DNA of 15,983 nucleotides from Dictyocoela muelleri (Eukaryota > Microsporidia): assembly GCA_016256075.1 (NCBI GenBank), contig SDVU01000285.1:1-15983 (forward strand), written 5' to 3'. This document shows positions 1 through 8,388 of this stretch, piece after piece. Positions within the stretch are counted from its first letter, which is position 1. Each line of letters starts with the position of its first letter. The notes below the pieces were generated by a model. That model made no database searches. It was not told the origin of the DNA and saw nothing but the letters and a program-made list of their open reading frames with translations. A program made the position numbers and the translations under genes.

Positions 1-1
1 T

Positions 2-244
2 AATTTTTATGAACACAAGACAATTTGCCATAAATCCAACTTTGTTGATGCAAATGATAAAAATATACACACCCAAACCATTGAATCTACGTGGCGTTGG
101 CTTAGAAATTATATAAAATTATATTCAAGTAATATTAGGAGAAACCTAAAATGGTATATTTTAGAATATAAATTCAAAAAAAAATCAAAAAACATTTTTA
201 TTAGCGTTCTCCACATTTTTAGGTATGATACGCGCGTTAAATAA
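2..244 (+). pseudogene. Merlin (IS1595/ISXO2-like) transposase, C-terminal fragment, cut by window start
   Basis: An open frame enters from the window edge and runs 80 codons to a TAA at 242-244. It contains NFVDANDKNIHTQTIESTW near its start. This is the C-terminal signature of the ISXO2-like DDE fold used by Merlin transposons: an H-x-NFVD block, then H-T-x-T-IE-x-W, in which the E of IES is the third catalytic acid of the family. The tail is lysine-rich (KFKKKSKN). No stop or frameshift interrupts the visible part, so this copy may be younger than the other Merlin relics here. The upstream zinc ribbon and first two catalytic acids lie outside the window, so intactness cannot be judged. It is convergent with MULE 1 and probably truncates it. 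Family assignment is firm; activity is unknown. Confidence 0.85.
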
Positions 245-283
245 AGATTTGAATATTTTTTTGCTTTTTAATAGTGTTTTATA

Positions 284-294
284 GGGGGGGGGGG
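284..294. repeat. 11-base poly-G tract
   Basis: Eleven consecutive G residues stand 40 bases past the Merlin 1 stop in otherwise extremely AT-rich DNA. Shorter G or C runs also lie near the ends of hairpin F1 (1491-1494, 1766-1771) and in the Merlin 3 terminal repeats (12452-12458). It may mark the terminal repeat of Merlin 1, but no matching partner is in the window. Confidence 0.5.
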
Positions 295-358
295 CTAATA
301 GCAACTTTACCCCAGATATGCCTCAAATTATTAATTATATAATTATTTTCAAAATACA

Positions 359-1466
359 TTAAAATATTAATTTCGGATTTTTTTTAAAATTTTGAATATA
401 ACTATTTTTTAATTTATTGTACTCTTCTAGTTGTTTGGATTTTGGAAAAAATCCTATTGACAACATCATTTTAATGTAAATACAAAAATCTTTATTAGAT
501 TTATACTTAGAAACCATGCCATTTTTTGAATATTCCTCCATATATTTTGTGAGAAATGAAAATAACAGTTATATATTTTTGTATTAGTGAAAACCTTTTT
601 AAATACAATCATAGGAGATATTTTAGAATCTATTATTATATATTTTGGATAATCACCTTCAATTAACTTTTCAATATGTATGGAAAGCTTTAAATATGTA
701 TTTTCATTTTTATTAGTTAAAAATGTAAATAATAATGGGAAATAATTTTCAAATAATTTAGCATATATAATATATATTTGATAGAAACCTTTAGGCGCCA
801 TTTTGAAGGTTCTATCAGCTAACAATATACTGGCTTTTTTTGAGTAAATTTATCTTACTGGAATTTATAAATAGTAAAATAATTTTATTATCGTAAACAC
901 CACTGTCGAATTGAATATATTTTTTTCTGAAATAGTCGTTTTTAATTCATTAGGTATATCATCAGTTTCATCAAAATTTTCAATTATTCTATTTCTAGTT
1001 TTATTTATTATCCTATTTAAAGAATTATGTTTACTAAAGGCAGCTGTTACAGAAACATCAAGATTTTTATGTATTTTCGATATTATTTCTTTATTATTTA
1101 AAAACGTTTCTTTAGAAAGTCTGCGCATTTCATTTATACCTAAAGCTTTTTTAACTTCTGTAGGAGTAAGTGGTGAACATTCATGAATAATATCATCTTT
1201 ATATAATATATTGCTTCCCTGTGTTTTTGGTTTTCCTTTGCATTTTCCATTGCTGCACCTCCATGTTATTGTTGTAAGTGTCTTTTCCTTAAAATGATAA
1301 TAATAATTATTAAAACGATTGCTTTTTTACCTTTTTTTATTTTTACATTGTAAAATTCATCATTTTCTCGTATATTAGCCATAAGCGTATTTTTTAAAAA
1401 AAATTTATTCCCTTTTTTTACGTCCGAGTGCTTTTTTCCCGAATGATCAATAAGCCCAGGGTACAC
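359..1466 (-). pseudogene. MULE transposase with FLYWCH zinc finger (MULE 1), broken and truncated
   Basis: Read on the minus strand, the fragments follow the order of a FLYWCH-MULE transposase. A FLYWCH finger lies at about 1175-1265 (WRCSNGKCKGK, then a spaced H-x-C). A linker at 865-1128 follows, then the MULE DDE core: LADRTFKMAPKGFYQIY at about 770-825 has the first catalytic D, IIIDSK the second, and NCYFHFSQNIWRNIQ is the conserved FHF-x-Q helix. The next segment continues at 359-541. At least four frame changes separate these blocks: near 1325, near 880, near 840 and near 530. The C-terminal third (the W-H / NS-x-E-x-WH region seen in MULE 2) is missing, and poly-G and Merlin 1 sequence begins soon after. 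The stretch 1330-1466 is in another frame and only its last residues resemble the start of the finger. Family confident, limits approximate. Confidence 0.85.
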
Positions 1467-1487
1467 ATATACGTTCTCTACCGGGTA

Positions 1488-1774
1488 CAGCCCCTAAAAA
1501 AGAAATCGCCTCATATAAGAGAAGAGGCAATGATTTATATTTAATACGAACTCATATTGTCGAGAAAAGACTAAATATGGAATTATTATAATGTGTGAAC
1601 AAATATTTGAGAGTTTCAAAGATAGTCGCGAAGCGTTTATTTTTTGAAACTTTCAAATATTTGTTCATACACCATAATAATTTCATATTTAGTCTTCTCT
1701 CGACAAAATGAGCTTATATAAAGAAAAATCATTGTCTCTCTTCTTATGAGAGACGATTTTTTTTAGGGGGGCTG
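1488..1774. mobile_element. Foldback/MITE-like hairpin element F1
   Basis: Two arms of about 130 bases (1488-1620 and 1643-1774) are near-complementary and separated by about 22 bases. The outer ends are CAGCCCC and GGGGCTG. Inside, blocks such as GACTAAATATG and GAACAAATATTTGA recur in inverted order. Each arm also holds a small hairpin of its own (GCCTC...GAGGC at left, GTCTC...GAGAC at right). It encodes nothing. It lies between the 5' end of MULE 1 and palindrome P1. I could not find a convincing target duplication, so the superfamily is open. Its sequence is distinct from the F4 and Merlin 3 hairpins. Confidence 0.8.
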
Positions 1775-1825
1775 AGGATAGCTTACTTAACTTGATTTTA
1801 TAAATTTTTAAAAATATAAAATTAC

Positions 1826-2096
1826 TTTTAAAGAGTGCCAATAATTTTGATGTTAGAAGAAAGTAAAAAAAAATGACATGCTAAAATCATGTTAAATTAC
1901 AAACCTTAATTACATTTGAAATTTAACTAAATAATTATATTATTACAAAATTTGACAATTCTGAATTTAGTAAAAGTATAATTATTCACTTAAATTTCAA
2001 AATGTAATTTATGATTGTAATTTAAATTGAATTTTAAATCATTTTTTTTACTTTATTCTATTCTCAAAATTACTGGCACTTTTTAAATGTTTAAAA
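1826..2096. repeat. Long imperfect AT-rich palindrome P1
   Basis: The left half (from GAGTGCCAATAATTTTGA near 1834) and the reverse complement of the right half (AAGTGCCAGTAATTTTGA, ending near 2087) align over about 125 bases with scattered mismatches. The axis lies near 1960, inside AAATTTGACAATTCTGAATTT-like sequence, with almost no loop. It abuts the 3' end of MULE 2 (stop at 2091-2093), so it may be that element's terminal repeat or a separate foldback. No coding potential. Confidence 0.7.
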
Positions 2097-2127
2097 AGTT
2101 AAACGCCACGAATATAGGGTTTTTCGA

Positions 2128-2312
2128 TCAAAAGTAAAACTTTTGCAATCAAAAGTAAAACCTTTGCAATCAAAAGTAAAACCTTTGCAATCAAAAGTAA
2201 AACCTTTGCAATCAAAAGGAAAACCTTTGCAATCAAAAGTAAAACTTTTGCAATGGAAAGTAAAACTTTGCAATCAAAAGTAAAACTTTTGCAATCAAAA
2301 GAAAACTTATTC
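2128..2312. repeat. 21-bp tandem repeat expanded inside the left Tc1 terminal repeat
   Basis: Nine units start at about 2128, 2149, 2170, 2191, 2212, 2233, 2254, 2274 and 2295, all variants of TCAAAAGTAAAAC followed by YTTTGCAA. The unit at 2212 has GGAAAAC, that at 2254 begins TGGAAAG and is 20 bases long, and the last is partial. The right end of the transposon has only one full copy and a partial one, so the array arose by expansion at one end. Confidence 0.9.
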
Positions 2313-2419
2313 AAAAAAAATAAAAAAAATATTAATAAATGAAAAGTAAAAAATGAAATTTACCTATTAAATAAATTGAAAAGAAGTTTTTGATCTCACG
2401 AAATAAAAAGCGAAGAAGT

Positions 2420-3424
2420 TTACTCAAAAATATCTTCCCTACTCAAACACCTGTTAAGGTAGCCCAACATTTTTCTGTAATAACTATCACAATCTGCTAG
2501 TGAAATTGCAAAAAATCCTTTCTGTATTAATAATCGTATTCGTTTTCATTTTTCGCCTCACCCTGTAAAACATAATTTTTCCACTTAGAAAAGCAGTTTT
2601 CAATCGGGTTTAAGAATGGTGAATACGGTGGTAAAAACAATGAAGTTATATTATGTTCATTAATAATATTATTCATTCCTCTATAGTGGTGTATACTAAC
2701 ATTGTCTAGAATAAAAATAGGATTTTGAATTTCGAGTGACATACATTTTTCTTTTATGGACAGCAACGTATTCTTAAAATCTTCCCCACTTAAAGCCCTC
2801 TCATAAAACTTGTTGAAAATCATGCTATACTTGTTCATTGCTGCTAAAACGGAAATATTTCTTGTTCTAACTGCAGGAACGTGTACATACGCTGAAGTTC
2901 CTATAAATGATATACCTCTTTTAGGGCGGCTTGATACAGAAAACCCTACTTCGTCTAAAAAAAACGAAGTTTTTAAGCTCATGTAACTCCTCTAGGTTTC
3001 TGATAGTTGATTCATAAGTTTCTCTGGTTTCGAAAGTTGTATCAGAATTTCTACGCGTAGGAACTATTGTTGTTGATTTTAATGAATAATGGTATTCTCT
3101 TAAACACCTATCAATAGTACTTTGAGGGAGTTGGAGATTGAAATGATCACACGTTTTTATTTTAAGTGCTTTGATGGTTAATAGGCAATTATTATCGACC
3201 CAAGACAATATTTAATTTTTTTGATCATGCGTTAATTTTGACCGCCTATCTCCATCACCGGGTTTTTTTAGATAACTACATATTTCCAAGTAATTTCTTA
3301 CTACTTTATAGACGGCAGGGTAATTTAAATCTAAATCGAGCGAGATCTATTTTATTGTTTTGCCGCTATCTACTTTAGAAACAATTTTTTTCCTATCTAT
3401 ATCATTTATTTTTTTATTGGTCAT
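2420..3424 (-). pseudogene. Tc1/IS630-like transposase (DD34E), nearly full length
   Basis: From the ATG at 3422-3424 to the TAA at 2420-2422 it spans about 335 codons, the usual length for Tc1-like transposases. The N-terminus carries helix-turn-helix DNA-binding segments (3210-3424). The RNase H-like DDE core has FLDEVGFSV (first D), FILDNVSIHH (second D) and FLPPYSPFLNPIE (final E). Thirty-four residues separate the second D and the E, so this is a DD34E enzyme with all three catalytic acids kept. FFAISLADCDSYYRKML forms the C-terminal region (about 2440-2515). Damage is light. There are two in-frame stops in the N-terminal third (TIK*ISL and QKN*IL), a one-base gain in a T8 run just before FLDEVGF, and a shift near 2530. 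Probably a recent but inactive copy. Confidence 0.88.
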
Positions 3425-4844
3425 AAGGGTCGTAATTTTCTTAAAAATTTTATTTTTGTTTTTTGAATAAGTTTACTTTTGATTGCAAAAGTTTTACTTT
3501 TGATCGAAAAACCCTATAAGATAATTGATATCATAATATTCATTATATCTTAATAAAATAGATTTTAACTGATTATTATTATCAGATGAATTATCTGAAG
3601 TTTCAGTGTGTAAAGATTTGCTTATGATGTTTTCAACACGTGCATGTTGTTTTTTCATTCATATCCTATTCATATATATTTGGATGAGAAACTATAAAGC
3701 TAGAATTCAAAGAATAATGCCAGGCTTCTAAACTATTTGCAGTTTTTTGCACATCTTCAAGTATTCGCTCATGTATTGACCAAAAACTAACCGAAAATAT
3801 GTTTTTATTATTCTAATTATTTTTCTTACTTTTACAATAAATACTTTTATGATTCCCAAACAAAAAATATTTCATGATATTTGACATTGCTTCTAAAAAA
3901 GTTATCCAATAACACAACTTGTTTTATAAATTCTTGTATAAAAACATATGAAAAAGCAATTATCATTCTGATTGCTTCTCTTAAAAATGCATTTCTTCGA
4001 TATTCAACTGTCAATCCCATTTTCTTAATATATCTTAACAATATTTGATTAAAATGAAAAAAACATCTTTGTATTTATGTGTTCGGGAAATTATTTAAAT
4101 CTCAGAAAATGAAGACATTTAAAATCAATAGTTATATATTTGAGATGAGATTTTAATATATCAGATATAAAGTAAAATCATTTCAAGTATCCTTTTTTTG
4201 ATTCATTTTTCATTAAAAAATAAACTAAAGAAACACTTTCGATTTATTTCTTCCCTAATCGTGTATAATTGCGAAAAATTATGTTGACATGATTTGAATG
4301 CTCTATCACAATACCATTCATTAGTATAATTTAAGTGCATTAGATGAGTTTCTGTAGTTAATATCAAAACTAAACCGCTATATTTTTTCGCCAGAATCAA
4401 AATGGAAATATATTTCTAAAAAAAGTAAATTTAATAGATTCTAGGTTCCTCTCGAAATTGTGTTTATATTATTTCCCTCCACTTTTCTAGTTATTCACCA
4501 ACAAATGTATTATTTTGGGCAATTTTTTTTTCACTGATATTGGTTGTATAGAAACGGCATTATTTAATATATCACGCGCCTTTTCAGATGTTAATAATGC
4601 ACGATTATCTGCTTTAAATAATAGATACAATTTTTCATTTTTATCAAATTCTTTCATATTTATAGTGCTTATAATTTAAAATATCTAGATACAATATTCT
4701 CATCGCACCTAGGCATTTTCGATTTGGACATCGCCAATTTTTTATCTTATTCTTTTCATTTCTGATGTTATACACGTAATCATCGTATAATATAATTTCT
4801 TTGTTTACTTTTGACATTATTATGTGACGTTTTGAAAGATCCAT

Positions 4845-5373
4845 AAGGGGTGTATAAAAATTGTTTATTTTTTTTGCGGAAAAAAATAAATCCTGAATTT
4901 CGCCATTTTAGGCGTATTTACGGTGTGCAAAAAAGAGAAATAACTATTAAAAAATGATAAGATTTTGCAGTAATTGTTAATATTTTTTATGAAATTCCGT
5001 GTTTATAAAGTTTTTGCTTTTTAAATATTTCAAAGAGATTTGATCCTTTGAGTTTTAATGTTTATATTTTTATGTTCCTCAATTTTTTTTTGTGTTTGAT
5101 TCTATAATGCTTATATCAAATTAAACGAGACCACTATAACTTTTATGTTCGCTGTTCATTATTATAGATGGCTCTTCTGAATATGAATAGATGATTTAAG
5201 GTAAGCAGTGTTTCGACATGTCAGGCGACTTAATTGCGGATTTTATATCAATTTTTTTATAAAGATGTTCACAAGTAAAAGTTTTTCTTATATTTTAAAC
5301 ACTAAAGAAAAATGTCAAGTCTTTTTCTTATTAATAACTTTAGTAGCCGGGTTTAAATTAAAAGTTTTTCAAA
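4845..5373. other. Stretch with no recognised gene
   Basis: AT-rich DNA upstream of MULE 2. It should include that element's 5' terminal repeat, but I could not match an end to P1. The open frame starting at 5208 is short, low-complexity and overlaps the SINE downstream, so I do not call it. Nothing else seen. Confidence 0.5.
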
Positions 5374-5457
5374 GACCAGATAGATCATTGGTAAAGCTCT
5401 TGAATGTAAATTTAAGTATCGAGGTTCAAATCCCGATGGCGTCACTCTTTAATAAAT
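5374..5457 (+). repeat. tRNA-derived SINE-like repeat, copy 1
   Basis: An A-box-like TAGATCATTGGTAAAGC (5381-5397) is followed 42 bases later by a B-box-like GGTTCAAATCC (5423-5433). This is the internal RNA polymerase III promoter spacing of a tRNA gene. CTTGAA and TTTAAG pair as an anticodon-like stem. The acceptor ends (GACCAGA against TGGCGTC) pair only partly, so this is not a working tRNA. Copy 2 (14809-14894) shares the middle CTCTTGAATGTAAA and the tail CGTCACTCTTTAATAAAT, which is not part of a mature tRNA and marks both as copies of one repeat. Repeat R copy A begins about 35 bases downstream. Confidence 0.7.
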
Positions 5458-5490
5458 AATGAGGGAATGATATTAAGCGGTGAAAACTAT

Positions 5491-5840
5491 ATAATTATAG
5501 TATAATATACAGTTGATCTATGTGTGGTATAACTGATTAAGACTTGGTCTGATATAAAAATAAAGCAGAAAGCCCTCTCTTAGGTGTGAAGATGAGTGGT
5601 GCGTACGCATCTTGGCAAAAAAGTAGTGAAAATTATAAATTCATGAAAGCCAATAATTAACTGTATCCTTCTGAGTTATTGATAAAACAAAGATCGCGTT
5701 TATAGCTGGGCTTCTGGGTAGCTTATGAAGTAAAGTATAATTGGAAATCGAAGAACCAAAGGTCACAGAGATCGATAGGAGGCAACTATCTGGATTAGCA
5801 GCTATGGATGTTGTGAACATGTAATATAATATATATACTG
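5491..5840 (+). repeat. Unidentified dispersed repeat R, copy A
   Basis: About 350 bases align in inverted orientation to 15221-15560. Highly similar blocks include AGCTGGGCTTCTGGGTAGCT, AAAGGTCACAG, GGATGTTGT, AACTGATTAAGACTT against AGCTGATTGAGACTT, and GGCAAAA-AGTAGTGAA. By eye the copies are roughly two-thirds identical overall with much better islands. The minus-strand open frame here (5641-5880) is not kept in copy B, so coding is doubtful. It could be the body of a SINE, the end of an unrecognised transposon or a diverged non-coding RNA. I do not know the family. Confidence 0.7.
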
Positions 5841-6410
5841 ATAAAAAAAAACTATGAAATTTAATAGCATAAAAAAACAAATAATATAAATTGTAAAATA
5901 CTATAAAATTATTATAAAATAGAGGTTTTTAAAAAAATGTAAGTAAAAATTTTTTAAAAAAAATATTTTTTTAGTCATCTAATATTATATATAATATAAA
6001 TTTTTGCATTTTATTATAATTATGTAGTATTATTAAATTAAACATTTTCAAATTATCATTACTCAATTCTTTCGGGGCATAGATTATAAAATAATATTAA
6101 AATTGTTTACCTTTCTAATTCTTTCATCTTCATAAAATTATGACGTATTATTTAAGATAAGTCGTTGTTATCTTAATTTTCTTTGAAAGAATAAATTTCT
6201 CATGAAAACATATGTTTTAGGTCTATTCGAGCAACTACGTTAAATACATATTTCAACAGAATTTGGTCGTCTTAAAAGTTATTTTTAATTTTTTTTAAAA
6301 TATATTTTTTTGCCACCTTTATGTGACTTTTTCAATTTTTTTATATTAAAGTAGGGTATTAATTATATATTTTTATTAAAAAAATCGGACATTTTCACAG
6401 ATAAAATGAC
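5841..6410. other. AT-rich stretch with no recognised gene
   Basis: Simple A- and T-rich runs without open frames of note on either strand and without similarity to the elements around it that I could see. Confidence 0.5.
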
Positions 6411-6416
6411 CGAATG

Positions 6417-6452
6417 CTATACGGAAAATGCCTTTGTTATTTTTCCGGATAG
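6417..6452. repeat. Short hairpin next to the left edge of the large palindrome
   Basis: CTATACGGAAAA (6417-6428) faces TTTTCCGGATAG (6441-6452) across a 12-base loop, with one mismatch. It is unusual for its CCGG in AT-rich surroundings and may mark an element end. There is no transcription context to call it a terminator. Confidence 0.5.
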
Positions 6453-6609
6453 TATAACTCCAGTATTATAGGTCCCAAATTAGATTATAGAGTCATAATT
6501 TCAAATATAAACCTATAATTTCATTATTATAATGCCGTAATTTCATCATATAAAACCTTTAATTTCGTTATATAGAGCCATAATTTCATATAAAAAACCT
6601 CAAATATAT

Positions 6610-7200
6610 ATTTAAATTCCCCTTAATATGCATTTAGAATCTAGAGAAAATAAGGATATCGAAGTAGATAGTGGAATACATGCGTTGGTAGGTGCATATA
6701 GATGTGTCTACAGAAGAAAATAAAAAAGACTGAAGGGACCAAAAATATGATTGAATAGCTTATTAATTATAAAAAATAGTGATTAGATATCTAAAGAAAT
6801 GATCATGATATTGCATGTATCGAATATCCCGTTTAAAAAGCTGAATAGCAGATATCTTGATGATGAAATTGATGTTTTATCTAGATTTAAAACATCATGG
6901 GAGAAAAAAAAAGACGTTACATAATTAATATTTCCTTTAAAAAGAACATAATAGTGTCGCATATTGCAATTAATCTTTGTATTGATCTGAAAACACATAT
7001 ACAAACACTATCAGAACTGAATAAACGGTTACATATTCTACGCTAACTGTATGTAATCTTTAAAAACATGAATTACACAAGATTGCCTTTTTCTGGTCCC
7101 CATTAATAAAAACATTTAACGCGAATAAACAGGCCAAGAACAATATGCTGCGTAACAATTTAATACTGAATAATAAACTTATTTTTATTATTTAAACATG
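6610..7200. other. Non-satellite DNA upstream of the Tc1/IS630 relic, no gene recognised
   Basis: This block breaks the tandem-repeat arm and is less repetitive. On the plus strand short coding-like runs appear (for example YLDDEIDVLSRFKTSW near 6860), which could be the eroded N-terminal part of the downstream transposase, but I cannot match them to a helix-turn-helix pattern. The minus-strand open frame at 6783-7004 shows no recognisable domain. Confidence 0.35.
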
Positions 7201-7620
7201 GTTTAATTTACATTCTTATAAAAAAGAATATTCTCTAGAAACACAATTTGCTTTATCATTTTATCTGAATTTAAAAGAAACTAATGTATCCGTACTTTGT
7301 GCAATTAAAATCTCGGTGTTCTTAATTTTAGGATTAAAGTTGATGTGTTTAAAGCTAAAGATATTATAGATTATATTAATACAAATTAGGCTATGTTATA
7401 ACAGAATTCTCGCAAGTATATTATGGAAAACATATCTATACACAAGACTACATTGGTGAGAAATGCATTATTTCATATAAATTTTATATTAAGATTTTTG
7501 ACCGCATATTATCATGAGTTGAATCCTATATAAATTTTTTTTAGAGTAAAAGCGCGTTTAAGTCATAGAGGTAGAGTTGCAGACAGATATACGTTCTTAG
7601 TGTCATTAGTGCCATCTTAA
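7200..7620 (+). pseudogene. Tc1/IS630-like transposase relic, DDE core only
   Basis: Plus-strand blocks in order are KETNVSVLCAI (about 7280), IKVDVFKAKDIIDYIN (7333-7380), YIMENISIHKTTLVRNAL (7417-7470), FLTAYYHELNPI (7495-7530) and VKARLSHRGRVAD (7543-7580). These follow the Tc1/IS630 core, where the family has D-N-A-S-I-H and Y-S-P-E-L-N-P-I-E. Two catalytic positions are lost: the second Asp is Glu (MENISIH), and the final Glu codon after NPI is TAA (7531-7533), a GAA-to-TAA change. Exactly 34 codons separate them, so it was a DD34E enzyme. Frame changes occur between blocks. It differs clearly from the element at 2117-3514 and is much older. Its terminal repeats were not found. Confidence 0.75.
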
Positions 7621-8388
7621 AGAGTCAAAAATATCTCATTGATGGATATTACAAACATATGCGGGCATGGATAGAAAATTTATATTTTCTACAAGATTTT
7701 ATATAGGTAAAAAAATAATATTTTAATTTTATCTATGTATTTTTCATTTATTATTAAAGTATAAATACTGGTTTTGTAAAGTTGGGACGTATTTTTGCTA
7801 GGTTGAAGACTCTTTTTTTACAAAGTACAGATTTTTCAGTGTTATAGACATATTTGCAGGATTTAGATACATTTTACAAAGTTATAGATACATTTTGCCG
7901 GTGTTATAAAAAATCTGCTAAAATACACACAGATTAATTAATTTGTATTTCTTATTCTTAACCTTATGTTTTACATCTCTATTTTTTCAGACTTTTTAGT
8001 CCTTATTTTTTTTTCTAACCATATTTTTAGTCTTTATTTCTTGAGTCTTTATTTTAATCATTACTTTTTTATCTCTATTTTTTAGTATTATTCTTTAAAC
8101 CTTAGATTTTTTAAATTATTTTTACTCTTATATTAATACCCTTATTTTTTTACATTATTTCTCAACCTTTTTTAACTCTTTTTTTATAAAAAACATATTT
8201 TTACACTTATTTTTTACCCTTATTTTGTAACACTTATTTTTTTCTTATATTATACCCCTAATTTTTTACCATTATTTTTAACTTTTATTTTATACTTATT
8301 ATTTTCTAATTCTTTTTTTCAACCCTTATTTTTATACTATTTTTGTTTAATCCTTATTTTATAAACATTATTTTTTCAATCCTATTTT

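Larger units (their letters stand above)
2117..3514 (-). mobile_element. Tc1/IS630-like DNA transposon inserted in MULE 2
   Basis: The ends are inverted repeats starting GGGTTTTTCGATCAAAAGTA at 2117 and its complement ending at 3514. Each is flanked by TA (2115-2116 and 3515-3516), the duplicated target of Tc1/mariner elements. The right terminal repeat is about 66 bases and holds one full internal unit plus a partial one. The left repeat is the same sequence but its internal 21-base unit has been multiplied, making it about 220 bases. The single gene is a transposase on the minus strand (2420-3424). Removing the element leaves the C-terminal MULE 2 frame continuous, so the insertion came after MULE 2. 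It is the best-preserved complete element of its family here. Confidence 0.9.
2091..4844 (-). pseudogene. MULE transposase with FLYWCH zinc finger (MULE 2), split by a Tc1-like insertion
   Basis: The minus-strand start is the ATG at 4842-4844. A FLYWCH finger follows (YDDYVYN, then NWRCPNRKCLGAMR). A helical linker lies at 4487-4657 (FKADNRALLTSEKARDIL). The MULE core has CDRAFKSCQHNFSQLYTI (about 4250-4305, first catalytic D), YITIDFK (about 4100, second D) and CFFHFNQILLRYIKKMGL (about 4010-4060). The C-terminal part has RILEDVQKTANSLEAWHY (about 3720-3775) and HPNIYE, then a segment from 3658 that reaches the Tc1 right end. Across the insertion the same frame resumes for a few codons and stops at 2091-2093. 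Several stops and frame changes separate the blocks, so it is dead. It is more complete than MULE 1 and shows what MULE 1 lacks. The family is firm; the terminal inverted repeats were not identified. Confidence 0.85.
6455..8388 (-). repeat. Left arm of a large tandem-repeat foldback (about 22-bp units), interrupted
   Basis: The arm has three sections. 6455-6600 carries units of the form CCTATAATTTCATTATATAA. 7780-7925 carries units like ACATTTTACAAAGTTATAGA. 7960-8388 is a T-rich run of irregular ACCCTTATTTTT units. All three recur in reverse complement in the right arm. The sequence around 6468-6492 (TTATAGGTCCCAAATTAGAT) matches the complement of about 10290-10316, and 7885-7925 matches the complement of 8718-8760. 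About 6610-7750 is different DNA holding a Tc1/IS630 relic. Long inverted repeats made of short tandem units recall Foldback-type elements; that link is inference. Confidence 0.7.

Noticed and set aside
911-1186. Plus-strand open frame of 91 codons
   Set aside because: It is antisense to the MULE 1 linker and finger and shows no domain of its own.
2128-2312. CRISPR-like array of regularly spaced 21-bp repeats
   Set aside because: The units are head-to-tail with no unique spacers and lie within a transposon terminal repeat in eukaryotic-type DNA.
5208-5459. Plus-strand open frame of 83 codons
   Set aside because: Its last third is the tRNA-like SINE copy 1, and the remainder has no recognisable domain.
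5641-5880. Minus-strand open frame of 79 codons in repeat R
   Set aside because: Copy B of R has stops and indels in the matching frame, so there is no sign that coding is conserved.
6783-7004. Minus-strand open frame of 73 codons
   Set aside because: It has low-complexity composition and no recognisable motif, and lies upstream of a plus-strand transposase relic.
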